Counted from the stretch's first letter, positions 15,949 to 25,292 are shown. The stretch is 64,000 nt of DNA from VRUE01 sp963840565 (GCA_963840565.1 CAWIZH010000002.1:186001-250000); one strand, 5' to 3'. The notes: a model not told the origin generated them from the sequence alone. Made by a program: numbers and translations.

Positions 15949-17186
15949 TGGCCCGCGTGCTGATCTACACCTGTCCCAGCCCGGGCCACTCCTTCCCGCC
16001 GGTCCCAGCCGCGCTTGCCCTGCGCGATCGCGGGCACGAGGTCACGATTCGCACCACGAGCACGAGCGTGGAGGCGATCGAGCGGCTCGGCATCAGCGCG
16101 GCGCCGATCGACCCCCGAATCGAGGCGATCCCGCTGGAAGACTGGAAGGCGCGGACCTCGATCGGCGCCCTGCTGTCGGCGTGCGAGACCTTCGAGCGGC
16201 GGGCGCACTACGAGATTCCCGACCTGCAGGCGGCGATCGAGGCCGAGCGGCCAGACCTGACCTGGGTCGACAGCAACGCCGTTGGCGCGGCCGCCGCGGC
16301 CGAGGCTTCGGGGTTGCCGTGGGCCCAGTACATGCCCTACCCTCACCCGTCGCCGGCCCGCGGCGTGCCCAGCTTCGGGCCGGGCTGGGCGCCGTCGGAA
16401 AGCCTGCCCTCGCGCCTTCGCGACGGCGGTCTCGACGCCTTCAAGAAAGTGGCCTTTCGCCCCTTCGTGCGCGATCTAAACTCTCACCGGGCGGTTCTCG
16501 GCCTGCCGGCGCTCGACGACCTCGACGACCTCTCGCTCCTCTCCCCGCTGCTGATCCATTTCTCGGCCGAGCCCTTCGAATATCGCCGCGAGTGGCCGCC
16601 GAACGTGCTGCCCGTCGGCCCGGCGCTCTGGGAGCCGCCGGCGCCTGAGCCGGACTGGCTGGCCGCCGAGGAACGCCCGATCGTTCTGGTCACGGCCTCG
16701 ACCGAGTTCCAGGACGACGCGAAGCTGATCAGGTGCGCACTCGAGGCCTTCGCCGGCCGTCCCTATTCCATCGTCGCCACCAGTGCCGCCCACGATCCGG
16801 CTGACTTCGACGTGCCGGCCAACGCCAGGGTCGAGCGCTTCCTGCCGCACCGCCCGATTCTGCGCCGGGCCGCCGCCGTGATCTCCCACGGCGGCATGGG
16901 CACGACGCAGAAGGCCCTCGCGGCGGGAGTGCCGGTTTGCGCGGTCCCGTTCATGCGCGACCAGCTCGAGGTCGCGCGCCGGGTCGAGCAGTGCGGCGGC
17001 GGCACCCTGCTGTCGCCCAGACGGCTTCGTCCCGATCGCCTGCGTGCTGCGGTCGAGGAAGCGATCGAGTGCCGTGCCGGTGCCGAGCGGGTCCGCGACG
17101 CGTTTGAGCACGCGGGCGGGGCGGCGGCCGCCGCGTCTGCGCTGGAGAGCCTGATCGCGATCCAGCGCCGGCCGGCCGAGGTTTAG
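15948..17186 (+). CDS. Family 1 (MGT/UGT-type) glycosyltransferase
   Basis: 412 residues. ATG 15948 overlaps the tetR stop by one base; GTG 15945 is an alternative. GT-B fold: the N-terminal acceptor domain starts with RVLIYTCPSPGHSFPPVPAA, and the C-terminal domain has LPHRPILRRAAAVISHGGMG followed by TTQKALAAGVPVCAVPFMRD and Q-L-E, the nucleotide-sugar motif of macrolide and natural-product glycosyltransferases. Members often inactivate or decorate hydrophobic antibiotics and polyketides. With the TetR regulator and P450 it forms a compact small-molecule modification operon. Confidence 0.85.
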   Translation: MARVLIYTCPSPGHSFPPVPAALALRDRGHEVTIRTTSTSVEAIERLGISAAPIDPRIEAIPLEDWKARTSIGALLSACETFERRAHYEIPDLQAAIEAERPDLTWVDSNAVGAAAAAEASGLPWAQYMPYPHPSPARGVPSFGPGWAPSESLPSRLRDGGLDAFKKVAFRPFVRDLNSHRAVLGLPALDDLDDLSLLSPLLIHFSAEPFEYRREWPPNVLPVGPALWEPPAPEPDWLAAEERPIVLVTASTEFQDDAKLIRCALEAFAGRPYSIVATSAAHDPADFDVPANARVERFLPHRPILRRAAAVISHGGMGTTQKALAAGVPVCAVPFMRDQLEVARRVEQCGGGTLLSPRRLRPDRLRAAVEEAIECRAGAERVRDAFEHAGGAAAAASALESLIAIQRRPAEV

Positions 17187-17189
17187 CTG

Positions 17190-18356
17190 GTGGGCGTGGT
17201 CCCGACTGTCGATCTGGACCTCTACGGGGACGGTACCGTCGAGGACTCGACTGCCGCTTTCACGCAGATTCGCAACGCGGCGCCGGTCGTCCGGCTGCCG
17301 CGAAACCGGCTCTGGGCGATCGGGCGGTTCGAGGACGTTCGCGCGGCGCTGCGCGACGACGAGCTTTTCGCCAGCGATCACGGTGTCGCCGCCAATGCGC
17401 TGATCAACTTCACCGGGCGTAAGTCGATTCTCTTCAGCAACGGGGCAACCCACGCGACTCGGCGCAAGGTCGAGATGCGACCGCTCGGCGCGAAGGCCCT
17501 CGCCCCGATCGCGGATCGTCTCGACGGCGAGGCCGACGCGGTCGTCAGGAGCCTGGTCGGCGTTGGCGAGTTCGACGCCGTCCGCGACTTCTCCGGGGCT
17601 CTTCCGGTTCGAGTCGTCGCCGATTTGATCGGTCTTCGCGTTTCCAGCGATCGGCTGTTGCATTGGGCCTCGACTGCATTCGATCAACTCGGTCCGTTCA
17701 ACCGTCGCTGGTGGGGTTCTGGCTCGGGCTCGCTCGGCATGCTTTTCCACATGCTGCGGCTTCGCCGCTCGGGCCTGGTGCCTGGCGGCTGGGCGGCAGG
17801 GGTCTTCGACGCCGCTGGCCGAGGTGAGCTCGGGAAGCTCGAAGCGCGGATGATGGTGATGGATTTCGTCGCCCCAGGTCTGGACACGACGATCCTCTCC
17901 GCCACGCACATGCTCTGGCTGCTCGGCCGCAACCCGGAAGCCTGGCAGCGACTGCGCCAAGAGCCCGAGCTGATCCCGGCCGCGGTGGTCGAGGCGGTGC
18001 GCATCTCATCTCCCGTTCGTTGCTTCACCCGCCGCGTCAGCCGCGAGGTCGAGTTCGGCGGTGCCCAGCTCCACGCCGGGGATCGCGTCGCCCTGCTCTT
18101 CGGCGCGGCGAACATGGATGAGCGCCGCTTCCCGCAGCCCGACCGCTTCGACCTCGATCGTCCTCCGGGAGGCAATCTCGGCTGGGGCAATGGACCGCAC
18201 ACCTGCATTGGCATCCACCTCGCGAAGCTCGAGCTGCAGGCGCTGCTTCGCGCTTTGGTGTCTCAGGTGAAGACGATTGAGACGATTGAGAATCCAGTGC
18301 GCATCCGTAACAACACCCTGCAGGGCATCGCTGCACTGCCTGTGCGGCTGGATTGA
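17190..18356 (+). CDS. Cytochrome P450
   Basis: 388 residues from GTG 17190, 3 bases after the glycosyltransferase stop. Family signatures are present in order: the I-helix oxygen-activating motif as APGLDTT, the ExxR pair in VVEAVRISSPVRCFTR, and the heme loop GWGNGPHTCIGIHLAK with the ligand Cys at about 339. The first position of the heme loop is Trp instead of Phe. It is a soluble class I type, needing ferredoxin partners that are not in the window. It probably hydroxylates the same substrate that the neighbouring glycosyltransferase glycosylates. Confidence 0.9.
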   Translation: MGVVPTVDLDLYGDGTVEDSTAAFTQIRNAAPVVRLPRNRLWAIGRFEDVRAALRDDELFASDHGVAANALINFTGRKSILFSNGATHATRRKVEMRPLGAKALAPIADRLDGEADAVVRSLVGVGEFDAVRDFSGALPVRVVADLIGLRVSSDRLLHWASTAFDQLGPFNRRWWGSGSGSLGMLFHMLRLRRSGLVPGGWAAGVFDAAGRGELGKLEARMMVMDFVAPGLDTTILSATHMLWLLGRNPEAWQRLRQEPELIPAAVVEAVRISSPVRCFTRRVSREVEFGGAQLHAGDRVALLFGAANMDERRFPQPDRFDLDRPPGGNLGWGNGPHTCIGIHLAKLELQALLRALVSQVKTIETIENPVRIRNNTLQGIAALPVRLD

Positions 18357-18387
18357 CCGGTCGGTGGGCCGATGCAGGGGGTGCCGC

Positions 18388-19152
18388 TCAGCCCTTCTGC
18401 TCCGTCGGCCGGATCAGGATCTCGTTGAGTGAGACGTGCCAGGGGCGGGTCACCGCGTAGGCGATCGCGTCGGCGATGTCGGCGGCCTCGAGCATCTGCA
18501 TGTCGGCGAAGCGTTCGCGCGTCTGCTCCCGCACGCCGTCGCGGATGTGGTCGGAGAGCTCGGTGTCGACGGCGCCGGGCTCGATGATCGTCGTCCTCAC
18601 CTTGCGGTCGGCGAACTCCTGGCGGAAGGACTCGCTGAAGGCTCCGACGCCGTGCTTGGTCAGGTTGTAGACGCCCGAGCCGGCGCGGGCGATGCGACCG
18701 GCGACGGAGCTGATGTTGACCACGTCGGCGCAGCCGCGCTGCGAATCCTCGGCTGCCGAGAGCAGGTGGGGGAGGGCGGCGTGAGTGGTGTTGATCAGGC
18801 CCTTGAGGTTGAGGTCGATCATCCGGTCCCACTCCTCGGTGGGGGCGTTCTCGATCGGCCCCAACAGCATCTGGCCGGCGTTGTTGACGACGATGTCGAG
18901 GCGGCCGAGCTCGTCGACGGTGCGATCGACCGCGTTGATCGCCTGCGCCTGGTCGGTGATGTCGGACTGGATCGCCAGCGCCGTGTGGCCGCCGCCGCCG
19001 ATCTCCGAGGCCAGTCGCTCCAGCCGCTCGAGCCGCCGGGCCGCGACGGCGACCTTGGCCCCCTGGGCCGCCAGCGCCCTGGCCGTGGCCTCGCCGATGC
19101 CACTGCTGGCGCCGGTGACCAAGGCGACCGTTCCGTCGAGTGAAGTGGGCAT
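18388..19152 (-). CDS. Short-chain dehydrogenase/reductase
   Basis: 254 residues, classical SDR. It has the NADP-type glycine motif TGASSGIG (14-21) with ARR after beta-2, NNAG at 90-93, and the catalytic Ser near 149 with Y162-NLT-K166. The substrate is unknown; similar proteins are annotated as oxidoreductases of secondary alcohols. It is convergent with the P450 gene and divergent from the FGE-like gene 65 bases away. Confidence 0.9.
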   Translation of the reverse strand: MPTSLDGTVALVTGASSGIGEATARALAAQGAKVAVAARRLERLERLASEIGGGGHTALAIQSDITDQAQAINAVDRTVDELGRLDIVVNNAGQMLLGPIENAPTEEWDRMIDLNLKGLINTTHAALPHLLSAAEDSQRGCADVVNISSVAGRIARAGSGVYNLTKHGVGAFSESFRQEFADRKVRTTIIEPGAVDTELSDHIRDGVREQTRERFADMQMLEAADIADAIAYAVTRPWHVSLNEILIRPTEQKG

Positions 19153-19216
19153 TTGCAGGTGGTCCTTTCGGTTGGGTTGCGCTCAAGCTTTCGACTACCC
19201 GGTCGATGAGCACAAA

Positions 19217-20497
19217 ATGCCGACTTCCCAAGTTGTACTCGCCGCCCTGAGAAATCGCCTAGCCCTGGCGCTGACCCTCGTCGCGGTGGTGGCGCTCGCC
19301 GTGCCGGCGTCGTCGGTCGCCTCTCCGGCGCCCTCCGTTCTCACCTTCAAGACCGTAAAGGTCGGCGCTCCCGGCAACCCCTCGGTCGGCATCGTCCCCT
19401 TCACCGACGCGATCTACGCCTCGTGCGCTGAAGTCGTGCCCGCCGAAAAACAGCCTCCCTGTCAGCAGGTCGGCGGCGTCGATTACCGCTACGGCATCGG
19501 CCAGCTCGAGGTCACCGTCGCCCAGTACGTCGCCTTCCTCAACACGGCTGACCCCGCGGGCCGCAACCGCCACAAGCTCTACAGCACCAACGAGAGCTCG
19601 ACGGAATGGCCCAAGTACGGGCAGATCAACTTCGCCGCCAGTGTTGCCAGCGGCCATCACTACTCGGTCGCGTCACCCGAATGGGCCGACAAGCCCTACG
19701 GCTTCGCCAACTTCCTTCGCTCGGCGCGCTTCGCCAACTCGCTCTACAACGGCCGGCTGCTCGCCAAGCACGCCAGTGCCAGTGGCAACTTCAGCTATGT
19801 CACTTACAAGGTGCGGCTATCGCGGCGCACCGAGCAGGGGATGTACGACATGAAGGTGAGGGCGATGACGCGCTCGCACAAGCGCGGCTTCGTAATCCCC
19901 AGCCAGAACGAGTGGATCAAGGCGGCCTACTACGACCCCAGCGGTGGCGGCAAATACTCCTACTGGCAGTACCCGACCAACGAAGGGGCGTTCGGCGACG
20001 AAGGGGTGGCCGCCCCGCACTCGACCACGCTCGACCCGACCAGCGGCGACGTCACCAACGCCTCGACCCAGCCGCTGGCCGACTTCCACGCCGAAAAGCA
20101 GCCGGCGCCGAGCTGGTGCCCCTCGGCCTTCAGCCCGACGACCTGCTCGACCGTAAATCCCTTCGGCATGGACGCGACCACCTATGAAAAGGCCTACCAG
20201 GGCAGCCTCGAGACCGTCGGCCAGGCGAAGACCACCTCGCCCTGGGGGACCCTCGACCAGGGCGGCAACGCGGTCGAGTGGACCGACACGATCACCGCGC
20301 CGCCCTCGGGCCGCAGCGGCGCCCATGGCCGCGTCTGGCGACGGTTGCACGGCGGCATCGCCAACGCCCCCGTCTACCAGCTCTGGCTCTCGGCGGTCGG
20401 CCTGCAGCCGCAGGACAACACCTTCTACACCGCTACATACCCGTGGCTCGGCATCCGCATCGGCGTGGTGGGTGACCTCAAGTTGGGTAAGCACTGA
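19217..20497 (+). CDS. Secreted formylglycine-generating-enzyme-fold protein lacking the catalytic cysteines
   Basis: 426 residues from ATG 19217, which starts a signal peptide (LALALTLVAVVALAVPASSV). The body follows the FGE-sulfatase (SUMF1) domain: an early YGIGQLEVTVAQYVAFLN (family: ExTxxqyxxF), IPSQNEWIKAAYYDP (family: PTEAEWEYAAR) and LDQGGNAVEWTDT (family: GNVWEWT). The family end motif RGGSW..C....CR is replaced by RRLHGGIANAPVYQLWLSA without Cys, so the copper-binding cysteine pair of active FGE is missing. It probably binds or acts on something else despite the sulfatase two genes downstream. It starts a three-gene secreted cluster. Confidence 0.75.
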   Translation: MPTSQVVLAALRNRLALALTLVAVVALAVPASSVASPAPSVLTFKTVKVGAPGNPSVGIVPFTDAIYASCAEVVPAEKQPPCQQVGGVDYRYGIGQLEVTVAQYVAFLNTADPAGRNRHKLYSTNESSTEWPKYGQINFAASVASGHHYSVASPEWADKPYGFANFLRSARFANSLYNGRLLAKHASASGNFSYVTYKVRLSRRTEQGMYDMKVRAMTRSHKRGFVIPSQNEWIKAAYYDPSGGGKYSYWQYPTNEGAFGDEGVAAPHSTTLDPTSGDVTNASTQPLADFHAEKQPAPSWCPSAFSPTTCSTVNPFGMDATTYEKAYQGSLETVGQAKTTSPWGTLDQGGNAVEWTDTITAPPSGRSGAHGRVWRRLHGGIANAPVYQLWLSAVGLQPQDNTFYTATYPWLGIRIGVVGDLKLGKH

Positions 20498-20535
20498 TAG
20501 CTCGGCGTCCGCGAGGCCGAATACGCTCGCGGCGC

Positions 20536-21960
20536 ATGCGTATTTCCACCCGGCCCACTCGCTTCGCCCAGCCTGCGTTGATTGCGCTGGCGGGGCTCGT
20601 GGTCCTGGCGCTGCCGGCGACCGCGCTCGCCGCTACGACCACTCAGCAACAGCAGCAAGCGCCCCGCAGCGGCACGCTTTCGCAGCTGCCGGGAGCGCGC
20701 GGCTGCCTGGTCGACCGCTCGGCCCATCCCGGCGGCTGCGGCACCGCTCGCGCGCTCAAGGGCCCGGGCCCGTTCATGGGCTCGCGTGCGATCGCCGTCA
20801 GCCCGGACGGCAAAAACGTCTACGTCGCTTCGTCGAAAAGCGACGCGATCGCGATCTTCAAGCGCAATCCGAACAGCGGCACGCTGACCCAACCGCCGGG
20901 GACCGGGGGATGCGTCGCCGTCAAAGGCGGCGGCTGCGCGATCGCCGTCGGGCTCGACGGGCCGAACTCGGTCGCGATCAGCCCCGACGGCCTCAACGTC
21001 TACGCGACCTCGCGGGGGAGCAACACGATCAGCGTCTTCCACCGCAACAGCTCCAACGGAGCGCTGACCCAGCTCCCCGGTGCCGCCGGCTGCACTTCCG
21101 GCTTGCCCGTTCCGGTCTGCGCCAGCGGTCGCGCCCTGGTCGGGCCGGACGTGGTCGTCGTCAGTCCCGACGGCGCCAACGTCTACGTCGGTTCCTTCTT
21201 CGGCAACGCCGTCGCCGTCTTCGATCGCGACCACGCCAGCGGCGCGCTGACCCAGCCCGGTGACAGCACGGGTTGCATCGCCGAAGCGATCACCGGCTGC
21301 ACCCTCGGCCTCGCCCTCGGTGCCCCGGAGGGGATGGCGATCAGCGGCGACGGCGCCAACGTCTACGTCGCGACGGCGCTCTCCAACGCTGTGGTCGTGC
21401 TGGCGCGCGACCAGTCGACCGGCACGCTTACCCAGGCAACCAACGGCAACGGTTGCATCGCCAACAGCACCCTCACCGGCTGCACCACCGGGGTGCAGCT
21501 GAGCGGCGCCAACGCGGTGGCGTTCAACCCCGGTGGCGACGTCTACGTGACCTCGCTCTTCAGCAACAGCGTCACCTCTTTCAGTCGCTCCTCGGCCGGC
21601 GGCCTGACGCAGAAGAAAGGCACCTTCGGTTGCCTCGTCTACCTGCGCGCCACCGGCTGCTCCTTTGGCCGCGCGCTGGTCGCGCCCGAGGGGCTGGCGA
21701 TCTCGCCCGACGCGGCCAACGTCTACGTGGCGGCGTTCAACACGGGTGCGATCGACGTCCTCGAACGCAGCAAGAAGTCCGGCACGGTGAGCCAGCTGCC
21801 CGGCCGGGCCGGCTGCCTCGCACCCCACTCCGTCCCTGGCTGCACGCGCGCCCGCGCGCTGCGCGGCGTCAGCTCGATCGCGCTCAGCCCCGACGGCCAA
21901 TATCTCTACTCGACCTCGTTCGGCAGCAACGCCGTCGACATCTTCCGGAGGAACAAATGA
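20536..21960 (+). CDS. Secreted YVTN/lactonase-type beta-propeller protein
   Basis: 474 residues with a signal peptide (ALIALAGLVVLALPATALAA). About eight repeats of 45-50 residues follow the pattern VAISPDGLNVYATS...ISVFHRN..NGALTQLPGAAGC, i.e. a beta-propeller related to 6-phosphogluconolactonase/YVTN repeats, each with a pair of cysteines that may staple blades outside the cell. It is probably a binding platform instead of an enzyme. Its stop overlaps the sulfatase start (ATGA), so the two are translationally coupled. Confidence 0.8.
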   Translation: MRISTRPTRFAQPALIALAGLVVLALPATALAATTTQQQQQAPRSGTLSQLPGARGCLVDRSAHPGGCGTARALKGPGPFMGSRAIAVSPDGKNVYVASSKSDAIAIFKRNPNSGTLTQPPGTGGCVAVKGGGCAIAVGLDGPNSVAISPDGLNVYATSRGSNTISVFHRNSSNGALTQLPGAAGCTSGLPVPVCASGRALVGPDVVVVSPDGANVYVGSFFGNAVAVFDRDHASGALTQPGDSTGCIAEAITGCTLGLALGAPEGMAISGDGANVYVATALSNAVVVLARDQSTGTLTQATNGNGCIANSTLTGCTTGVQLSGANAVAFNPGGDVYVTSLFSNSVTSFSRSSAGGLTQKKGTFGCLVYLRATGCSFGRALVAPEGLAISPDAANVYVAAFNTGAIDVLERSKKSGTVSQLPGRAGCLAPHSVPGCTRARALRGVSSIALSPDGQYLYSTSFGSNAVDIFRRNK

Positions 21961-23561
21961 GTCAGTCCGATGAGCGCAATGACGGCCTGACCCGCAAGCA
22001 GCTGCTCGGCACCGGGGCGACGGCTGCCTCGGCGCTGCTGCTCTCGCAGGGCGCCGGAGTCGAGCGCGCGCTCGCCGCAGCCAAAGGCAAGCGCCACGAC
22101 GTCGCCGGGATGAACATCGTCCTCTTCCTCACCGATCAGGAGCGGGCGATCCAGCACTTCCCACCGAACTGGCTGCGCCAGAACCTGCCGGGGATGAGGC
22201 GGCTGCGCCAGCACGGGCTCAGCTTCGAACGCGCCTTCACCAACGCCTGCATGTGCTCGCCGGCGCGCTCGACCCTGATGAGTGGCTACTTTCCCGCCCA
22301 GCACGGGGTCAAGTACACGCTCGAGGAAGACATGGAACCGCCGACCAACCCGCAGGTGAGCCTGCCGGTCGAACTGAAGAACCTCGCCACGGTGATGAAA
22401 GCGGCCGGCTACAACGTCGTCTACAAGGGCAAGTGGCACTGTTCGAAACCGGCCAAGAAGGAAGACGCGCAACCCTCCGATCTCGAAAAGTATGGCTTCC
22501 TGCGCTGGAACCCGCCCGATGCCGGCGCCAACCAGAGCGTGCCCGAGGCCGGTGGCGGTTTCATCGACAACGACGGCCGCTTCATCAACCAGGTCGGCAC
22601 GGTGCAGGACGGCACCGAGGGCGCCCTGCAGTACCTGAGCTCGACCGCCGCCCAGCAGCAGCCCTTCTTCATGGTGATCTCAGTCGTCAATCCCCACGAC
22701 GTCCTCTTCTACCCGAGCAAATCCTTCAAGGAAGCCGGCTATGACCAGTCCTGGCTTGAGGGCAGCATGCACGTGCCCGAGACGGCTGAAGAAGACCTCT
22801 CGACCAAGCCCACCGTCCAGGAGCAGTTCCTCAAAATCTTCAACCTGACTGGCAAGCCGAAAAACAAAGAACAGATGCGCAACTACTTGAACTTCTACGG
22901 CAACCTGATGCGCTCTTCTGACAGCTACCTGGTCAACGTCCTCGACAAGCTCGAAGAGACCGGCCTCTTCGACAACACGCTGATCGTGCGCACGGCCGAC
23001 CACGGTGAGATGGGCCTGACCCACGGCGGCCTGCGCCAGAAGAACTTCAACTTCTACGAGGAGGCGACGCGGGTGCCGCTCGTCTACTCCAACCCGAAGC
23101 TCTTCCCGAAGCCGGCCCAGACCGAAGCGCTGGTCTCCCACGTCGACTTCCTGCCGACGCTGGCGAGCCTGGCGGCGGCGCCGAAAAGCGCCCGGGCAAG
23201 CTGGCAGGGCGTTGACTACTCGAAGCTGGTCCTGCACCCGCACGCGGATAAATCCGTCCAGGACTACGTCGTCTTTACCTACGACGACTACCAGTCCGGT
23301 CAGAAAACAGGGCCATATCCGCAACCGCCCAATCACGTCGTCAGCATCCGCGAAGGGCGCTGGAAGCTGGCCAAGTACTACGACATCAGCGAAAACCCGG
23401 TGCCGCCGCAGTGGGAGATGTACGACCTGAAGACTGACCCGCTGGAGAAGAAAAACCTCGCCTACAGCGGCCACAAACGCACTCCCACCGAGGAAAAAGA
23501 ATTCAAGCGCCTCAAGCTCAAGCTTGCCCGGGTTGAAAAGACCCGCCTGCAGTCGCCTTAG
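21957..23561 (+). CDS. Exported type I sulfatase (arylsulfatase/choline-sulfatase family)
   Basis: 534 residues. ATG 21957 follows GGAGGA by 4 bases and overlaps the propeller stop. Residues 1-40 are a Tat-like signal with TRKQLL in place of twin Arg, then a hydrophobic stretch and an Ala-rich cleavage site. The alkaline-phosphatase-superfamily core begins NIVLFLTDQE (metal Asp), then C100-S-P-A-R104, the CxPxR signature whose Cys is converted to formylglycine. YKGKWH and TADHGEMGLTHGG complete the metal site. It hydrolyses sulfate esters outside the cell; the substrate is unknown. It needs a functional FGE, which the upstream FGE-like protein does not appear to be. Confidence 0.85.
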   Translation: MSQSDERNDGLTRKQLLGTGATAASALLLSQGAGVERALAAAKGKRHDVAGMNIVLFLTDQERAIQHFPPNWLRQNLPGMRRLRQHGLSFERAFTNACMCSPARSTLMSGYFPAQHGVKYTLEEDMEPPTNPQVSLPVELKNLATVMKAAGYNVVYKGKWHCSKPAKKEDAQPSDLEKYGFLRWNPPDAGANQSVPEAGGGFIDNDGRFINQVGTVQDGTEGALQYLSSTAAQQQPFFMVISVVNPHDVLFYPSKSFKEAGYDQSWLEGSMHVPETAEEDLSTKPTVQEQFLKIFNLTGKPKNKEQMRNYLNFYGNLMRSSDSYLVNVLDKLEETGLFDNTLIVRTADHGEMGLTHGGLRQKNFNFYEEATRVPLVYSNPKLFPKPAQTEALVSHVDFLPTLASLAAAPKSARASWQGVDYSKLVLHPHADKSVQDYVVFTYDDYQSGQKTGPYPQPPNHVVSIREGRWKLAKYYDISENPVPPQWEMYDLKTDPLEKKNLAYSGHKRTPTEEKEFKRLKLKLARVEKTRLQSP

Positions 23562-23573
23562 CGCGGGTCGCAC

Positions 23574-23602
23574 TTGACATCTCGGGTGTGGGCATCATAG
23601 GT
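23574..23602 (+). promoter_or_regulatory. Possible sigma-70 promoter for the DUF6345-like gene
   Basis: A perfect TTGACA (-35) at 23574-23579, then 17 bases and ATAGGT (-10 like, weak) at 23597-23602. It lies just after the sulfatase stop and about 80 bases before the next ATG. Confidence 0.4.
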
Positions 23603-23615
23603 TTCGGCCTTATTA

Positions 23616-23636
23616 GACGAACTATTTAGTTCAGTC
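23616..23636. promoter_or_regulatory. Palindromic operator-like site downstream of the promoter
   Basis: GAACTA-TT-TAGTTC (23619-23632) is a perfect palindrome, extended by GAC and GTC at the outer ends with one unpaired base. It sits between the TTGACA promoter and the ATG at 23680, where a TetR- or MarR-type repressor would block transcription. No regulator gene adjoins it. Confidence 0.45.
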
Positions 23637-23679
23637 AGGCCATCCTGCGCCGTGGCGAGGAAAGTGAGAGGAGTGAAAG

Positions 23680-25281
23680 ATGCCCAGTCGCATTGAGTTC
23701 ACGCCCGAGAATCAGATCCCGGAGGTTGAGCGGCCGATGCCGCTGCTCGAGCTCGGAGACCCGGTCCTGGCATCAACCGATCTGCTCAAGAAGATGTGTG
23801 ACACCGTCGCGCCGAAGGCGGGGTTCAAAGAGCTCAAGGGGGGAGCGACCGCCGCCTATGAAGATGAGCGGATGGTTGCGTTCGTCAATCCCAGGACGGG
23901 CGAGTCAACGGTGTTTCCTTCGCTCGAGGGGCTTGAGCCGGGGAAGGGTTTGGCCGAGCGTGCCGCGGCCGTTGCGGGCGAGCTTGCCCGCGAGGAGTCG
24001 CTGTTTCCGAAGGACATGACCAGGGCGGTACCTCTTTCGCCGGTTGTCCTGATGGGAGCGAACCACAAGCGCGATCAAAAGCGCTCGGAGCCGCGGGAAT
24101 ACCTCGGCTACGCGCGTATCCAGCGCCAGGTTGAGGGAGCTCCTGTCTGGGGCGAGGGCACGCGAGCGATGGTTGCGGTCGCCGGCGATGACTCGATCCA
24201 CGCATTCACCCATCGCTGGCGCCCGGCTCGCCACCTGGGCGAGCAGGTCGAGCCGCATTCACGCGACCAGATCGCCGAGGCGATCGTCGCTCAGCTGAAG
24301 ACGGTGCCCGCGAGTTCGGAGGTGCGGGTGGACCGGGTCGTGCTCGGCTACTACGACGGTGGGGGAAAGCTCCTCCAGCCCGTCTACCGCTTCGAGGCAA
24401 CTGTGGTCTCGCCGCGCTCCGGCGATAAGGAGCACAGACTGGCCAACCGACACGTTTTCGGCCACGTCTCGATCGGCGAGGCACCGGAGCCGCTGCCGGT
24501 GCTTGGCGCAAAGAAGGGCGAGCCACCGGGCGAGCCGCCGAAGAGGGGCCATAAAGGGCCTGCGGTGAAGGCGCCCCCCGGCGATCCGACCGTCGGTCGG
24601 TATGTGGTCCGCAACGACTCGAGCGACTGGGTGGCCAGCGCGAACGATTTCTTCGGTGGGCTCGAGGTGGCGGAGTTCTTCGGCAGCCCGATTCCATTCT
24701 CGAACTCGCAGTACTACTGGGCCGAGCCCCGGTTGTTCACAGATGAAAAGGACAGTTTCGTCAACAGTGTTCAGATCGCCCTCAATGAGGTGCACGGGAA
24801 CTGGTGGCTCTTCTCGACAAAGGACAACAGCCATGACCTGGTCTCCCTGAGTGACATTCCCTCTAGCGGCCTTGGCGGTGGCGGCGATCACTCGCTGAAG
24901 TACTGGATTATCCATTCCTGCGAGGTGATCCCGACCCAGACGGACGAGTCGACCTCCTTTGACGTCTGGTGGGACATCTTCAACGGCCTTCATGCCGTGG
25001 TCGGCTACCGCACCGAGATGTGGATCAACGACCGGGTTACGAATCGTTTCGGCTTGTTCATCGGCCTTGGCGCGCCATTCGTGCCTACCTGGCTGAATGA
25101 CATCGCCTCAGACGACTCCTACGACGATGGAGCCACATACCACGACCAGCACCGCGGCATCGACGAGCCGATGGGCCGCGCCTCCGCGGTGGCGGTCTGT
25201 GGCCACAGCGACGACATCGTCAGCCAAGTCCGATCACTCGGTCGAGCGGGCTGCCTGACTGAGTGGTGGTTCGACAACTAG
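23680..25281 (+). CDS. DUF6345-like protein with caspase-like His-Gly / Cys spacing
   Basis: 533 residues, no signal peptide. Residues 1-300 are soluble alpha/beta, ending in a Pro/Lys/Gly linker (GEPPGEPPKRGHKGP). The C-terminal ~220 residues resemble the DUF6345 family: RNDSSDWVASANDFFGGLEV, YYWAEPRLFTDEKDSFVNSV, then EVHG, WIIHSCEVI and IFNGLHAVVGYRTEMW. His-Gly after one strand and Cys after the next is the arrangement of the caspase/gingipain (clan CD) fold. I infer, but cannot show, a cysteine-peptidase ancestry. It is followed 11 bases later by a gene for a HExxE protein, so a two-gene operon. Confidence 0.5.
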   Translation: MPSRIEFTPENQIPEVERPMPLLELGDPVLASTDLLKKMCDTVAPKAGFKELKGGATAAYEDERMVAFVNPRTGESTVFPSLEGLEPGKGLAERAAAVAGELAREESLFPKDMTRAVPLSPVVLMGANHKRDQKRSEPREYLGYARIQRQVEGAPVWGEGTRAMVAVAGDDSIHAFTHRWRPARHLGEQVEPHSRDQIAEAIVAQLKTVPASSEVRVDRVVLGYYDGGGKLLQPVYRFEATVVSPRSGDKEHRLANRHVFGHVSIGEAPEPLPVLGAKKGEPPGEPPKRGHKGPAVKAPPGDPTVGRYVVRNDSSDWVASANDFFGGLEVAEFFGSPIPFSNSQYYWAEPRLFTDEKDSFVNSVQIALNEVHGNWWLFSTKDNSHDLVSLSDIPSSGLGGGGDHSLKYWIIHSCEVIPTQTDESTSFDVWWDIFNGLHAVVGYRTEMWINDRVTNRFGLFIGLGAPFVPTWLNDIASDDSYDDGATYHDQHRGIDEPMGRASAVAVCGHSDDIVSQVRSLGRAGCLTEWWFDN

Positions 25282-25292
25282 CGGAGGTAAAG

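Noticed and set aside
20536..21960. Regular ~150-base periodicity considered as a non-coding repeat
   Set aside because: It is explained by the beta-propeller blades of the encoded protein.
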